A stretch of 64,000 nucleotides of DNA from Planococcus sp. MB-3u-03 (GCF_002833405.1 NZ_CP025123.1:1-64000), one strand, 5' to 3'. Shown: positions 53,249-63,700, counted from the stretch's first letter. Notes: generated from the letters alone by a model not told the origin. Numbers and translations: made by a program.

Positions 53249-54760
53249 ATGGTTGTTCAATCGAAAGAAGAGAAATACGAAGGCTTGCCAAGTGAAATCA
53301 CCGAAAGCTGGAACGACGGGTTCGACATTAACACTTTCTTAATTGAGAAGGGTGGAGAACAAAACCGCCTAAAATTAAAAACCGCCGCTCCTAGCCAAAC
53401 GGTCCGCCATGATTTCCAGGCTGCCAAAAGAGCCGTACAAAAGTTCTTCCACGATAAAGTGGAAGACAAAATGATCAAAGAAAATGAACGAGCTGAACGC
53501 CAGCGCATCGAGCACCAAGCGACGCTCGGAAATAAAGAATCCATGGATATGCTAATCGACGAGATAAATTCTTTTTTGAGAGATTCCCCTTATCAAAACA
53601 TTAGCTATGATCCAATGTTCGATTCACTATCTCACGCCATCTTTGAACATATCTATCGTTTCAAGAACTTCTACAAATGGCAACGCCATCCAAACTCACC
53701 ATCAGCAAAAATCTTAGGCAAAGAAATTTGGTTCAAGATTGATGGGAAGTTTGTGAAACAGGACGAAGAGTTTTCATCGATTGAAGAAGTAGAGGAAATT
53801 ATTCGTTTGCTACAACAAAACAATCCAAACTTCACGGTAAATGAAAAGCAGCCGCAAGGTGAACTGGATCTACCTGACGGCACTCGGATTACTTTGACTA
53901 TCCCTCCAAGAACGCTTTACCCAACCATTGTTTTCCGCCGCTTCATCGTCAACAACTTCAGTTTTGAAGAACAAGTGCGGTATGGAACGATCGCGAGAGA
54001 AGATATCCCCATCTTCCAAACGCTTGCTCGTGTTCGGGCAAATATGGTCGTAGCAGGTGGTGTAGAGTCTGGAAAATCAACCATGCTAAAAACCTTCTAT
54101 GCGGAGCGGCCGGCAGATTTGGTTGCTTTGATGATCGAGACGCACCCTGAAACATTCCTAAAACGTGACTTTCCCGAACGCTTGGTTCATGAATTTTCTA
54201 TCTCGGATGCTGACATTCGGAGTGTTCTAAAAACCATCTTACGATTTGACCATGATTACGTCATCATGCAGGAAGTACGAGGTGTGGAGGCTGACGCAGC
54301 GATTGATGGAGCTTCGCGTGGGGCCACTGGCTTGCTCATGACTTATCACGTAACAGAGCCTTCCAAAGTTTGCGAGCAGCTGGCACAGCATATCCTGGAT
54401 GTGTATCCTTCCAGACGCTATGTAAACGAAGTACGAAGAGTTTCTCAAACTCTCAATCTTGGTGTAACAATGAAGACATTCCCTGGCAATAAAAAGCGCG
54501 TTACTAGTGTTTTTGAAGTCAACTATGACTACAACACGGACAAGGCTTGGATCTCTTACTTAATGAAATATGACAGCATTAATCACCAATGGGAATATAA
54601 CGACCAACTTTCAGATTCCTTAGTGCAGCTGCTCAATGAGGAAGGGGATACAACCTTAGCGAATTTCCGAACCCTTATGGCAGAACGGAAAGCAGTCTCT
54701 CCAATGCAGGAAGGCATCATTCAGCCAATTTTATTTAAAGATGCAGGTGAGATGGAATGA
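53249..54760 (+). CDS. TadA/CpaF-type secretion ATPase, 503 aa
   Basis: Walker A VVAGGVESGKST at about residue 268, MIETHPETF (Asp box), Walker B FDHDYVIMQEVRG at about 336, and LMTYHVTEPS (His box). The N-terminal 200 residues carry the family's N-domain. It drives assembly of a Tad-type pilus and contrasts with VirB4, the T4SS motor. GAAGGGAGG precedes the ATG. It overlaps TadB by ATGA. Confidence 0.9.
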   Translation: MVVQSKEEKYEGLPSEITESWNDGFDINTFLIEKGGEQNRLKLKTAAPSQTVRHDFQAAKRAVQKFFHDKVEDKMIKENERAERQRIEHQATLGNKESMDMLIDEINSFLRDSPYQNISYDPMFDSLSHAIFEHIYRFKNFYKWQRHPNSPSAKILGKEIWFKIDGKFVKQDEEFSSIEEVEEIIRLLQQNNPNFTVNEKQPQGELDLPDGTRITLTIPPRTLYPTIVFRRFIVNNFSFEEQVRYGTIAREDIPIFQTLARVRANMVVAGGVESGKSTMLKTFYAERPADLVALMIETHPETFLKRDFPERLVHEFSISDADIRSVLKTILRFDHDYVIMQEVRGVEADAAIDGASRGATGLLMTYHVTEPSKVCEQLAQHILDVYPSRRYVNEVRRVSQTLNLGVTMKTFPGNKKRVTSVFEVNYDYNTDKAWISYLMKYDSINHQWEYNDQLSDSLVQLLNEEGDTTLANFRTLMAERKAVSPMQEGIIQPILFKDAGEME

Positions 54761-55710
54761 TCCAACTGATTGAAGTCATCGCAAAAGGATTAGGCTATCT
54801 GATTATGTTCTTCGGTATATGGAAGCTTATCTGGCCGCTCCTGATGAATGCAAGGAGATTTCAAATCCGGAAGCATCGTTTGCGTAAGCATCAAAGAATG
54901 GAACAAGAGCGGTTCCAAAAGGCGATTAAGCACCCGTTTTTCAAACATATCCAACGCCTGGTCTTCACGGTTGCTCCAGACACCCACGAAAAGCACCTTT
55001 GGAACTTCTATGGATTAACAGTAAGTTTGTTCGCGACGGTTACACTCTCATTGACCTTAATGACGGGCCGTATCGACTTTGCGCTCTTAATGGGTCTGTT
55101 GATCGGCGCTGTACCGTACATTCTTCTTCGCTATCGCATGACGAGCATTCGGCTCGATGGGTCTTTTGCCTTCATGAAGGAATTTCATTTGTACATTCAA
55201 GCGTATCAGAAGAACAAGGACGCTTATCATTCTATTTTCGAAATGACACATCTAGTTCACGATAAACGCCTTCGCCTTAATTTCCAAAAGCTCTTATCCA
55301 GTATGCAAAAAGAGCGGACAGAAGAATCGTTCCTCGAAGCGGTCCAGCTATTTGCCTTCTCGCTTCGTTCAACATATGCCAGCCGCTTCACGAACCTTCT
55401 CGTTAAATCCTACCGAGATAACGCAGACATTAGTGAAGGACTCTTAGACATTCACCGTGACTTGCGGAAGCGGGAGCGGGACATGGAAGCTTTGAAGACG
55501 AAGCGAATGGAAACAGTCATTCTTGGTTTTATGCCGATCGTCTTCATCCCCATCTTCCTTGTCATGGCATATCGAGTCACCATGATGTATCAAACCAGTA
55601 CCTTAATGGAACAAACCAGCAGCTTGATCGGTTTGATTGCTGCTACGGCACTTGCGATATCAAGTGCGATGGGCTCAATTATCATGAGCAAGCCGCGAGC
55701 CGACTTATAA
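54757..55710 (+). CDS. TadB-like membrane platform protein, 317 aa
   Basis: T2SSF-type protein: N-terminal membrane segment, a pair of segments around residues 85-125 (VSLFATVTLSLTLMTGRIDFALLMGLLIGAVPYILL), a cytoplasmic domain with SFAFMKEFHLYIQAYQ and C-terminal membrane segments (about 248-268 and 285-310). It acts with TadA and TadC as the inner-membrane platform. Confidence 0.8.
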   Translation: MIQLIEVIAKGLGYLIMFFGIWKLIWPLLMNARRFQIRKHRLRKHQRMEQERFQKAIKHPFFKHIQRLVFTVAPDTHEKHLWNFYGLTVSLFATVTLSLTLMTGRIDFALLMGLLIGAVPYILLRYRMTSIRLDGSFAFMKEFHLYIQAYQKNKDAYHSIFEMTHLVHDKRLRLNFQKLLSSMQKERTEESFLEAVQLFAFSLRSTYASRFTNLLVKSYRDNADISEGLLDIHRDLRKRERDMEALKTKRMETVILGFMPIVFIPIFLVMAYRVTMMYQTSTLMEQTSSLIGLIAATALAISSAMGSIIMSKPRADL

Positions 55711-55740
55711 AAAACTAATTCATTGAAAGGGGTGATGTCT

Positions 55741-56598
55741 ATGACTGCGTATGTACTAACCGCGATTCAATATAGCGTTTTTATTCTTTTCGTGGTGCTT
55801 GCGATGATGCGGACATATGCAGCACTGTACTCAAAAGAAGAAAGACGATTTATGCGGCATCGAATGAAACGACATTTGAGAAAGCAAAATGAAATCACGA
55901 AAAAACGGACATCTGAATCCGAGATTACTCAACTGTTTAAAGAGGCACACCTTCCCTGGATGACGAATTACCGCTTCGCAGTCGTTCGGGTAGTCGGATT
56001 GTTATCGGGAATGCTCTATCTCTCTTTAACTACAACGTCTACCAATACTATCCTCTTCTTAGTGGCATGGGCGGTGTTGACCGAACCGGTTTTCAAGTTT
56101 TCCCTCATTCGCCTTTACCTGGCGCGCCGAGTTAAGAAGATAACAGAAATGAAGGAAGGGGAACTGTTTTCCCTGTTTGCCATGCTGAAGACAGATTTAA
56201 TCGGTAATACTCGTGAAGAGATCAACGTTTATCATCTTTTGAAAGATACTTTGCCATATGTTCATTACATTAAGCCGATGCTCAATCAGTTTATGCGTCA
56301 ATGGCGCGAATCACCTCAATTAGCAGGTCAAAATTTCGAAGCTGCATTGGGTGGAGAAACAGCACAGTTTTTAGGAGATTTCCTAGCTGGTCTACATAGG
56401 ATGGACCGTGATAATGCGTTGCAAGTATTGGAAGAACAGAACGAAGTGTTTGGACATCGCCGCTCAGAGATGCTTCTGCAAAAAGCGGAAGTCCAAAGAA
56501 ACTCATTCTATACATTTTTCTTCCTTTCAGCGTTTGCAGTAATCGGTTGGTTTATGTGGTTTATGTTCCAAATGACAAGTCAAGCAATGAATATGTAA
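55741..56598 (+). CDS. TadC-like membrane platform protein, 285 aa
   Basis: Membrane segments near the N-terminus (YSVFILFVVLAMMRTYAALY), a paired segment around 85-120 and a C-terminal segment (TFFFLSAFAVIGWFMWFMFQMTS), with a central F-domain. I chose ATG 55741 because AAAGGGGTG precedes it. A TTG at 55723 would overlap that site. It precedes the three pilin genes. Confidence 0.8.
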   Translation: MTAYVLTAIQYSVFILFVVLAMMRTYAALYSKEERRFMRHRMKRHLRKQNEITKKRTSESEITQLFKEAHLPWMTNYRFAVVRVVGLLSGMLYLSLTTTSTNTILFLVAWAVLTEPVFKFSLIRLYLARRVKKITEMKEGELFSLFAMLKTDLIGNTREEINVYHLLKDTLPYVHYIKPMLNQFMRQWRESPQLAGQNFEAALGGETAQFLGDFLAGLHRMDRDNALQVLEEQNEVFGHRRSEMLLQKAEVQRNSFYTFFFLSAFAVIGWFMWFMFQMTSQAMNM

Positions 56599-56622
56599 AA
56601 AACAAAATTGGAGGAACTATAA

Positions 56623-56787
56623 ATGGATAAAATGGTAGCACTTTTAATTACGATCATCGCAGTTGTCGGAATCGGGTTTGTCGTTATCTTCGGCAGCGAT
56701 GGACTGAACAACTCGATCTCGACAACAAACGCAAGTGTAACGGGCAACTTGGAAAGCTTGGACTCCACAATCATTACCGCTCCGTAA
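56623..56787 (+). CDS. 54-aa pilin-like protein, copy 1
   Basis: MDKMVALLITIIAVVGIGFVVIFGSDGLN with one N-terminal hydrophobic segment, then a Thr/Ser/Asn-rich tail ending TIITAP. GGAGGAACT precedes the ATG. Size, place after TadC and tandem duplication fit a Flp-type major pilin, but the G/xxxxE(Y) prepilin motif is missing. Confidence 0.75.
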   Translation: MDKMVALLITIIAVVGIGFVVIFGSDGLNNSISTTNASVTGNLESLDSTIITAP

Positions 56788-56850
56788 TTTAAAACCCAAA
56801 TAGGGAACAAGGAAACACAAAATATAACAATCATTTAGGAGGAACTTGGA

Positions 56851-57015
56851 ATGGATAAAATGGTAGCACTTTTAATCACAATCATCGCAGTTGTAGGAAT
56901 CGGATTTGTGGTCATCTTCGGCAGCGATGGACTAAACAACTCTATCTCAACAACAAATGCTGAGGTAACGGGCAACTTGGAAAGCCTGGATTCGACGATC
57001 ATCACAGCGCCTTAA
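56851..57015 (+). CDS. 54-aa pilin-like protein, copy 2
   Basis: Differs from copy 1 at residue 38 (E for S) only. AGGAGGAACT precedes the ATG. Confidence 0.75.
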   Translation: MDKMVALLITIIAVVGIGFVVIFGSDGLNNSISTTNAEVTGNLESLDSTIITAP

Positions 57016-57073
57016 ATAATATTTGGTTTTATTCGCAAGGAAAATATAGAGAAAACATTAGGAGGAATTTGGA

Positions 57074-57238
57074 ATGGATAAAATGGTAGCACTTTTAATC
57101 ACGATCATCGCAGTTGTAGGAATCGGATTTGTGGTCATCTTCGGCAGCGATGGACTGAACAACTCTATCTCGACAACAAACGCAAGTGTAACAAGCAACT
57201 TGGAAAGCCTAGATTCAACGATCATCACAGCACCATAA
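57074..57238 (+). CDS. 54-aa pilin-like protein, copy 3
   Basis: Identical to copy 1 except residue 41 (S for G). AGGAGGAATT precedes the ATG. The terminator at 57253 follows. Confidence 0.75.
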   Translation: MDKMVALLITIIAVVGIGFVVIFGSDGLNNSISTTNASVTSNLESLDSTIITAP

Positions 57239-57252
57239 GATTACTTTAAAAA

Positions 57253-57299
57253 TAGAAGCAGAGCGGTTTCAATGTCGTTCTGCTTTCTCTTCATTTTTT
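57253..57299 (+). terminator. Terminator after the pilin-like genes
   Basis: GAAGCAGAGCG and CGTTCTGCTTTC form a stem with T-rich tail (CATTTTTT). It would limit readthrough into the TadE-like gene. Confidence 0.65.
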
Positions 57300-57321
57300 G
57301 ACATGGAAGGTGGATTGAATA

Positions 57322-57720
57322 ATGGCCCACATTTTAGGCACTGTACTGACACTTGGTTTACTTTTGTTTTCTGTATTTCAACCAATCCTATATCACAATG
57401 CAGCCACAACCCAGGAATCAATCAAAATATCGCTTTATGAGGTTCAAAAAGAAGCTGCAATAAATGGTCAATTCAGCGAAGAATTGTACGGCAAATTTAA
57501 AGACATTCTTGTTGAAAATCATGGCTATAATCCAGCCTGTATTCAAATTGAAGGAACAGATCAGCCCGTTTCCAGAGGTGGAGACATAACGGTTTCAGTT
57601 ACGATTCCTCGTCCGATGATGAACATTTGGGAAGCTTTTGACTTTGCGAGTTGTGATCGTCCGGAGAGTTACGTGCCATATACCGTAACGCAAGTGATAA
57701 AAAGCGAATACATTCCGTAG
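57322..57720 (+). CDS. TadE-like pseudopilin, 132 aa
   Basis: One N-terminal hydrophobic segment (ILGTVLTLGLLLFSVFQPILYH) and an external domain with two cysteines (CIQIEG, CDRPES) that may pair. It resembles TadE/minor pseudopilins in plan. AAGGTGG precedes the ATG. Confidence 0.65.
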   Translation: MAHILGTVLTLGLLLFSVFQPILYHNAATTQESIKISLYEVQKEAAINGQFSEELYGKFKDILVENHGYNPACIQIEGTDQPVSRGGDITVSVTIPRPMMNIWEAFDFASCDRPESYVPYTVTQVIKSEYIP

Positions 57721-57743
57721 AATTTGAAAGGAGGATATCTTAA

Positions 57744-58670
57744 GTGGAAGTAGTCTTGCGAATGGTCTTCATTGTTTTTATTGCTGTAAGCGGCATGGTG
57801 ATGAATCATGATTTACAAACGAAGGCCCAAACACTTCATTATTTAAAAGAAGATTTAGAGATAGCGGCACATGATGCTGCTTTGGAAATCGTGGAGGAAG
57901 AATTGGCCAGTGGGAAGATCATTTTTGATCAGTCAAAAGCAATGACGACTTTTCGTAATAGCTTCGAGAAAAACTCCCGTTTATCCTCAACTGATTATGA
58001 AATAGTAGAAATGCATTTCTTCGATGAAGACACAGTAGAAGAGTTTCCTCAAGAGTTCTCAGCATCAAATGCCGATTTTTCAGAGGATATTGATTCTCCC
58101 ACATTATTGGCATTTATTAAGACAAAACAGAATTCATATTATGCGAATAATGCCGATAAATCATTTGTACAGGTTGCAAGTTATTCTTATAAGCCAAATG
58201 GCGAAGTGATACAGCAACCAAGTATCGGTGATGTTGCGATGGGCGTACCAAACGCTCAAGGCTTTTCATGGCCCGTTCCATATACAAATCGAGTTACATC
58301 TGAATTTGGAATGAGAACAAACCCCTATACAGGCGTTTATAAGCTCCATGCCGGCATCGATATTGCAGATGGTGGAGTGCTAGACACGCCAGTAACGCCA
58401 GCGATGGAAGGCGAAGTCAAGTTTGCTGGATTTATTAACGGTTACGGCAATGTCGTTGTCATCAAGCACAGCGATGGAATCGAAACTCGATATGCTCATT
58501 TACATAGAATTCAGTCCGCAGCTGGTGATCAGGTAAGCCCCGGCAATGTCATTGGGACAGTCGGAAATACCGGAAATTCCACAGGCCCGCATTTGCATTT
58601 TGAGATTAGAATTGACGGAGTACCTTACGACCCGCTCCTTTTCTATGCAAATAGTCAGTATTATATGTGA
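57744..58670 (+). CDS. M23 peptidase with N-terminal membrane segment, 308 aa
   Basis: GTG start behind AAGGAGG. The N-terminus is TadE/G-like (VVLRMVFIVFIAVSGMVMNH ... AQTLHYLKEDLEIAAHDAALEI). The C-terminal M23 domain has HAGIDIA, RYAHLH and GPHLHFE, so catalysis is expected. It may open the wall for the Tad-like pilus, as the VirB1-like hydrolase does for the T4SS. Confidence 0.8.
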   Translation: MEVVLRMVFIVFIAVSGMVMNHDLQTKAQTLHYLKEDLEIAAHDAALEIVEEELASGKIIFDQSKAMTTFRNSFEKNSRLSSTDYEIVEMHFFDEDTVEEFPQEFSASNADFSEDIDSPTLLAFIKTKQNSYYANNADKSFVQVASYSYKPNGEVIQQPSIGDVAMGVPNAQGFSWPVPYTNRVTSEFGMRTNPYTGVYKLHAGIDIADGGVLDTPVTPAMEGEVKFAGFINGYGNVVVIKHSDGIETRYAHLHRIQSAAGDQVSPGNVIGTVGNTGNSTGPHLHFEIRIDGVPYDPLLFYANSQYYM

Positions 58671-58708
58671 AAAAACGTAAAAAATGTATACTTAGGCACA
58701 TTTTTAAT

Positions 58709-58737
58709 GTTATAATATAAGTAGATAACGTTATATT
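58709..58737 (+). promoter_or_regulatory. Promoter and putative operator of the secreted-protein operon
   Basis: TATAAT at 58711-58716 lies inside a 27-base block that matches 23 positions of 6386-6412. The first secreted-protein gene starts at 58765 with AAAGGGGGAAG. Confidence 0.6.
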
Positions 58738-58764
58738 ATCTATATTCAAAAGGGGGAAGTTATC

Positions 58765-60738
58765 ATGAAAAAATCGATTAAATCAGGTGTGCTCACTTTA
58801 ACGCTAGCTGCAAGTGGAGTTATGGCTCCAATTCAATCCAATGCAAATGAATTAGCGTGGGATTACAAATGTGAAGATGGCCAAGAGGTATATGAAGATG
58901 GCACGACACGCTATGTGTGTGAAGCTGAGCCAAATGACGATTGGAGACAAGCGAAAGAAATCCTAATGCCGGCATCCTATGCAGATAGCGAAAAAACGAA
59001 ACGTGTTATTTCGCTGGTCGGAGTCGAAGAAAGTTTGAGCACAGTGGATTGGTGGAAAATCACGCTCCCTGATGAAAGAGGGAATATGTCATGGAAGACT
59101 CTTCAAGACACTGGAAGGGGCATGATTTATGTTTACGATGAACAGAAAGACGACGTTGTAGAGATCTTCGAGTACGAGCAAGAGCATGGAAAATATACAG
59201 GCAAGGAATTTTACTATGCGTCCTACTCTAAAACGAAAAATCCGAATTACATCGTAAATCTAGAATACAAAGCCAATCCTGCAGGAGATAACCCTCACGA
59301 ACCCAATGATGTATTTGAACCACTGAACGATAACGTAGAATATGCGCTTGTCGAAACAAACAAATTAATTAAAACTACTTGGTCAAATGAATATGACCGC
59401 AGAGACATCTTTGGTATCAAAGCTACTTCTCAGGGACAGCTTAAAGCTGAAATTCATTACTCCGATTACGAGTTTGAGAAATGGACACATAGAGATGCTT
59501 ATATCACCTATAGTATTGAGGCCGAAAAGCAGGATGGTACGTGGACAACTCTTTATTCAAAAGCGGTAGCGGGAATACCCGACCAAACTTTCACAATTGA
59601 TTTAGAGGTGGACAATGAAGAGTTGACTGGCGTATATCTACTTAACTTACAAAACTCCGATTTCTATGACGAAAATTATGAATTCAAAATTTCATTCACT
59701 TCTAATGGAACAGATCCGGTAGAACCACCAACCGAGCCAGAACCACCAACTGACCCAGTAGACCCTCCAACTGACCCAGTCGAACCACCGGCTGAACCGG
59801 AAGAACCTGCTGACCCGCCTGCCGAGCCGGAAGAGCCTGTCGAGCAAACTATTGAGCGGTTTGGTGGAGATGACCGCTACCACACAAACAAATTGATGAA
59901 TCAAGATGTTTCTGATGGATCGCTTGACCATGTAATTGTAGCGAGCGGAAGAAACTTCCCTGATGCTTTGGCTGGTGGGGCTTTAACTAACTCTAAAAAC
60001 GGCACGATTGTACTTGTAAATGAACGTAAATCAGTAATGGATGCAGCAACAAAAGACATTGCTCGTATGCTGAAACCGGATGGAAAAGTCCTAATTCTAG
60101 GTTCAGATTCTGTTGTTTCCGAAAAAATGGTGGATAGCTTAAAAGGACATAAAATTTCAACACAACGAATTTACGGAGATACAAGAATCGAGACAGCAAT
60201 CGAAGTGGCAAAAGAAGTGAATGCTGATCCATCTGAAATCTTTTTGGTCGATGGCTTTAACTTTGCTGATGCACTTTCCATTGCGCCAGTTTCCGCTAAA
60301 CTTAACCAGCCGATTCTGATGACCAAGAAACAAGAGAAACTTCCAGATACTGTTCTTGCTTATCTCGAAGAGTCTAATATCGAAACGATTACTATCATCG
60401 GCGGAACATATGCAGTAGGTAGCCCAATTGAGGATTATCTAAAAGCAGAGGGCTACACTGTTAATCGGGTTAGTGGAAGTAAAAGAACAGAAACGAGCTT
60501 AGCTGTTGCGAAAGAATACTATCCTAATGTTTCAGCTGTCGGAATCGCTAATGGGTGGCAATTCCCTGACGCTTTATCCGGAAGCGCGTTCGCATATAGA
60601 AATGATATGCCGGTAATTCTTACGAGCGACAAAGAAATCTCCCCAGCTAACTTGAAGTGGATAAAAGAAAATAACAAATCCATTTATCTCATGGGCGGGA
60701 CTCTTCCTTTGCCTAAATCGCTCGAAAGCGAGTTTTAA
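58765..60738 (+). CDS. Secreted protein with CWB2 cell-wall-binding repeats, 657 aa
   Basis: Signal peptide (MKKSIKSGVLTLTLAASGVMAPIQSNA), an unknown domain of about 280 residues, a Pro/Glu/Asp-rich linker (PPTEPEPPTDPVDPP) and three CWB2 repeats (ERFGGDDRYHTN, QRIYGDTRIETA, NRVSGSKRTETS; each with a F-x-D-A-L-S/A block). CWB2 domains hold proteins to the wall. It may be a pilus-associated adhesin, inferred from position after the Tad-like operon. Confidence 0.85.
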   Translation: MKKSIKSGVLTLTLAASGVMAPIQSNANELAWDYKCEDGQEVYEDGTTRYVCEAEPNDDWRQAKEILMPASYADSEKTKRVISLVGVEESLSTVDWWKITLPDERGNMSWKTLQDTGRGMIYVYDEQKDDVVEIFEYEQEHGKYTGKEFYYASYSKTKNPNYIVNLEYKANPAGDNPHEPNDVFEPLNDNVEYALVETNKLIKTTWSNEYDRRDIFGIKATSQGQLKAEIHYSDYEFEKWTHRDAYITYSIEAEKQDGTWTTLYSKAVAGIPDQTFTIDLEVDNEELTGVYLLNLQNSDFYDENYEFKISFTSNGTDPVEPPTEPEPPTDPVDPPTDPVEPPAEPEEPADPPAEPEEPVEQTIERFGGDDRYHTNKLMNQDVSDGSLDHVIVASGRNFPDALAGGALTNSKNGTIVLVNERKSVMDAATKDIARMLKPDGKVLILGSDSVVSEKMVDSLKGHKISTQRIYGDTRIETAIEVAKEVNADPSEIFLVDGFNFADALSIAPVSAKLNQPILMTKKQEKLPDTVLAYLEESNIETITIIGGTYAVGSPIEDYLKAEGYTVNRVSGSKRTETSLAVAKEYYPNVSAVGIANGWQFPDALSGSAFAYRNDMPVILTSDKEISPANLKWIKENNKSIYLMGGTLPLPKSLESEF

Positions 60739-60753
60739 GAAGGTGGGAGGTAC

Positions 60754-63700
60754 ATGAAGAAATATTTCATCGGCTTTCTATCTGTAGTTATGGTGGTTAT
60801 GCTGCTATTTGAGCCTTCAAAGGCTTCGGCAGAACGTGTCTATGGTAATGGAGCTAATTCTCCTTACGCAGACAACGCTGGTTCCAACAATTTTAAAGAT
60901 CAGACAGTGTTGCCGCCTTTAAGTGATTCTTGGACGCTTGACCCTCGGCAAACATTTTATTCTAGGGTGCCGGTTGAGCAAGGTTTAGTAATCACTTCTT
61001 ACCGGCTTCTAATGGGCTCTGGAAACGCTATTTATGGCGTTTCTAACCAAACTGGTGAAGTTTCTGACACGGAATATGAAGTAGGGAATCCTTTTTATCA
61101 GGCATTCCCTTCATCATATGGAAGTGTAACTTCGAACGCCAGAATCGCTGATGTGTATGGCGGCGAAGGTATCTTTTTTGGTACTAGTAGCGGTTTCATG
61201 GGCAGAATGAAAGGAATCGGATTAGATTCAACCGAGGCTCAACGAAGCTTTGTGTTTTCTCCAGCCAACGCAAACGGAACGAGTAAATATTACGGTGGTG
61301 CAATTCGTCATCATACTGCAACTGGTCAATATTCCGGTACACTGGTTCGGTTTGGAGAGGCATTTGCTTCCGATACAAAATTACACCATATGAATTCAGT
61401 TGATATGAAGCGGGATTGGTACTACGATTTGGACGAAGTTCCAAATTACGCTGCTGGTGATAAATACTCTGGGCTTATCTCATTGCCCTCACGATCCGAT
61501 GGATTTATGGCATTCTCCGACAGTCCGGAAGGTAGAGGACACGGGTTAATTTGGAGCGACAGCAGTAAGTACGATAGAACGTTAGGCGAGTTTACTGTAA
61601 ATGCCCCTGATACAAGAATTGAATATCGTTCAGGTATTCCTAAAGCGGGTGCATACGATGAAACGACTGGAACAATTGTTGCTGTCGATAGATCGGGACG
61701 AGTGTACTTCCATAGCAAAAATGGTGTAAATAAAGTTACGGATTTCACGAATCCTTGGCTATATGCCGGGGATAGTCAAACGAGAGGTTATGACTCAGTT
61801 GGTGGAGTTTTACTCCATGATGGCTCTGCTTTCATGTCAACCAAAGACAGTTCGAAAGGAGCGGGGTTGGGGACAATATCAAAAATAAATATTGCTAACC
61901 CTTCCATTTCTACAAAAACGACATATGTGCATGATGCAGCCATTACCACTCAACCAATTTTCCTTAGTGGAACACTCTATTTTGGCGATGAAAGAGGAAG
62001 AGTTTATGCCTTAGACCCAAAAACAATGAAGAAAATAAATTGGTATCGTCCCGATGAGAGTGCAACTTCAACTGAATACACTCAAGTGGGTTCAGGAGAA
62101 GAAGTGCTCACTTTGGTCGGGGCTGATAATCATCTGTTCGCGGGTACTGAAACTGCTTTAGAAGGATGGAAGGGCCGCCCTGACTATGTAATAGACGCGA
62201 TTAGAGAAGTTGGTTACGGCGGAACATCATCTACCTTAAACAACAAACGATACAATTATTACAGTTCTAGTATTCCAGCAATTGATATCCGAGGTGACTT
62301 TATGAATATTGGTTCTTTTGATTACTCCGTCTATACAGACTTTGGCGGACAAAACGATCAAAAGGCAGGTATTCAAATGAAAAACCTCGATACAGGCCAG
62401 GATATATCCATTCCTTCTTCGCTGATTCGCACACCATTTTCTGTAGAAGACCACAAATATAGCACCGAACGAAAGAATGTTACAGAGTCTGAAAGACCTT
62501 ATCTTTTCCAACTTCCTTCAACTGGAGTTGAAGGCCAGATGAATTTCCCTTTCACTCCGCAAGAGGAAGGGAAATATCAAGTTACATTCAGTGCTAACGT
62601 TGATGGTCTGCAGACAGAGTTTCTTCACTCGAACAACACGATGTCTTCAGAATTTGATGTTGTTGATATGAGAGTTCCAAGTATGCAAGCTGACAAAACT
62701 GAATACAAACCTGGTGAAACAATTACTTTCACAAACAGCAAATATCAAAAGGCATCCTATGAAAGTTATAGAGCAGAAATAATCGATTCGAGCGGAAATG
62801 TGGTGTATGAAGCAACCGATGCAATGTTTGCACCGACATTAACCACGCAGCTTAGTAGCAGCGGAGATTATCGATACAGAATTAGTATCCTTAACCGATA
62901 CGGAGATACTCTTTCAAGTTCTTACAAACCGTTATCGATTCTTAACTCGCCGCCAGCCGCTGAAATCACTTATGATCCTGCGACAATCTATAACGATACG
63001 ACAGTTGAGTTGTTTAGCAATGCGAGCGATTCAGATGGCGACGAATTGACTTATCAATGGTCATATCAGGAGCCGAGATCTAGAATTTGGGTTGATTTTT
63101 CGACAGAAGAAAATCCTGTGCGAGATTTCCCAATTAAAGGTTTGTGGCATCTTCGACTTATTGTTTCAGACCCTTATGCTTCGACAACAGTCACCAATGA
63201 ATTTTGGGTTGTAAACAGAGCTCCTGTACCGGACTTTGAGTGGAATCCATCCACTATCTTCAAGGGGACGACAGTTGCTTTCGAAAATAAATCGAGCGAT
63301 CTCGATAAAGATACACTTACTTATCAATGGGCTTATCAAGAGCCAGGAGCAACAACGTGGATAGACCTTTCAACAGCGGAAAATCCTTCTATGGCTTTAG
63401 ATAAAAAGGGCAGCTGGAATGTGAGGCTCACAGCAAGCGATGGAGAAGAATCTAAATCAGTGACTAAGGTTTTGTCAGTTGATAATCGACCGCCAGTCGC
63501 AAACTTTGATTGGAATCCATCGACTATCTATAATGACACTTCAGTAACGTTCACGGATGCTTCAAGTGATGTAGATGGAGATACATTAACGCATCAATGG
63601 GCTTATCAAGAACCAGGCACATCTGATTGGGTTGAGTTTTCTTCTGAGAAATCCCCATCACAAGTCTTTAATAAAAAAGGGGACTGGAACATTCGGTTAA

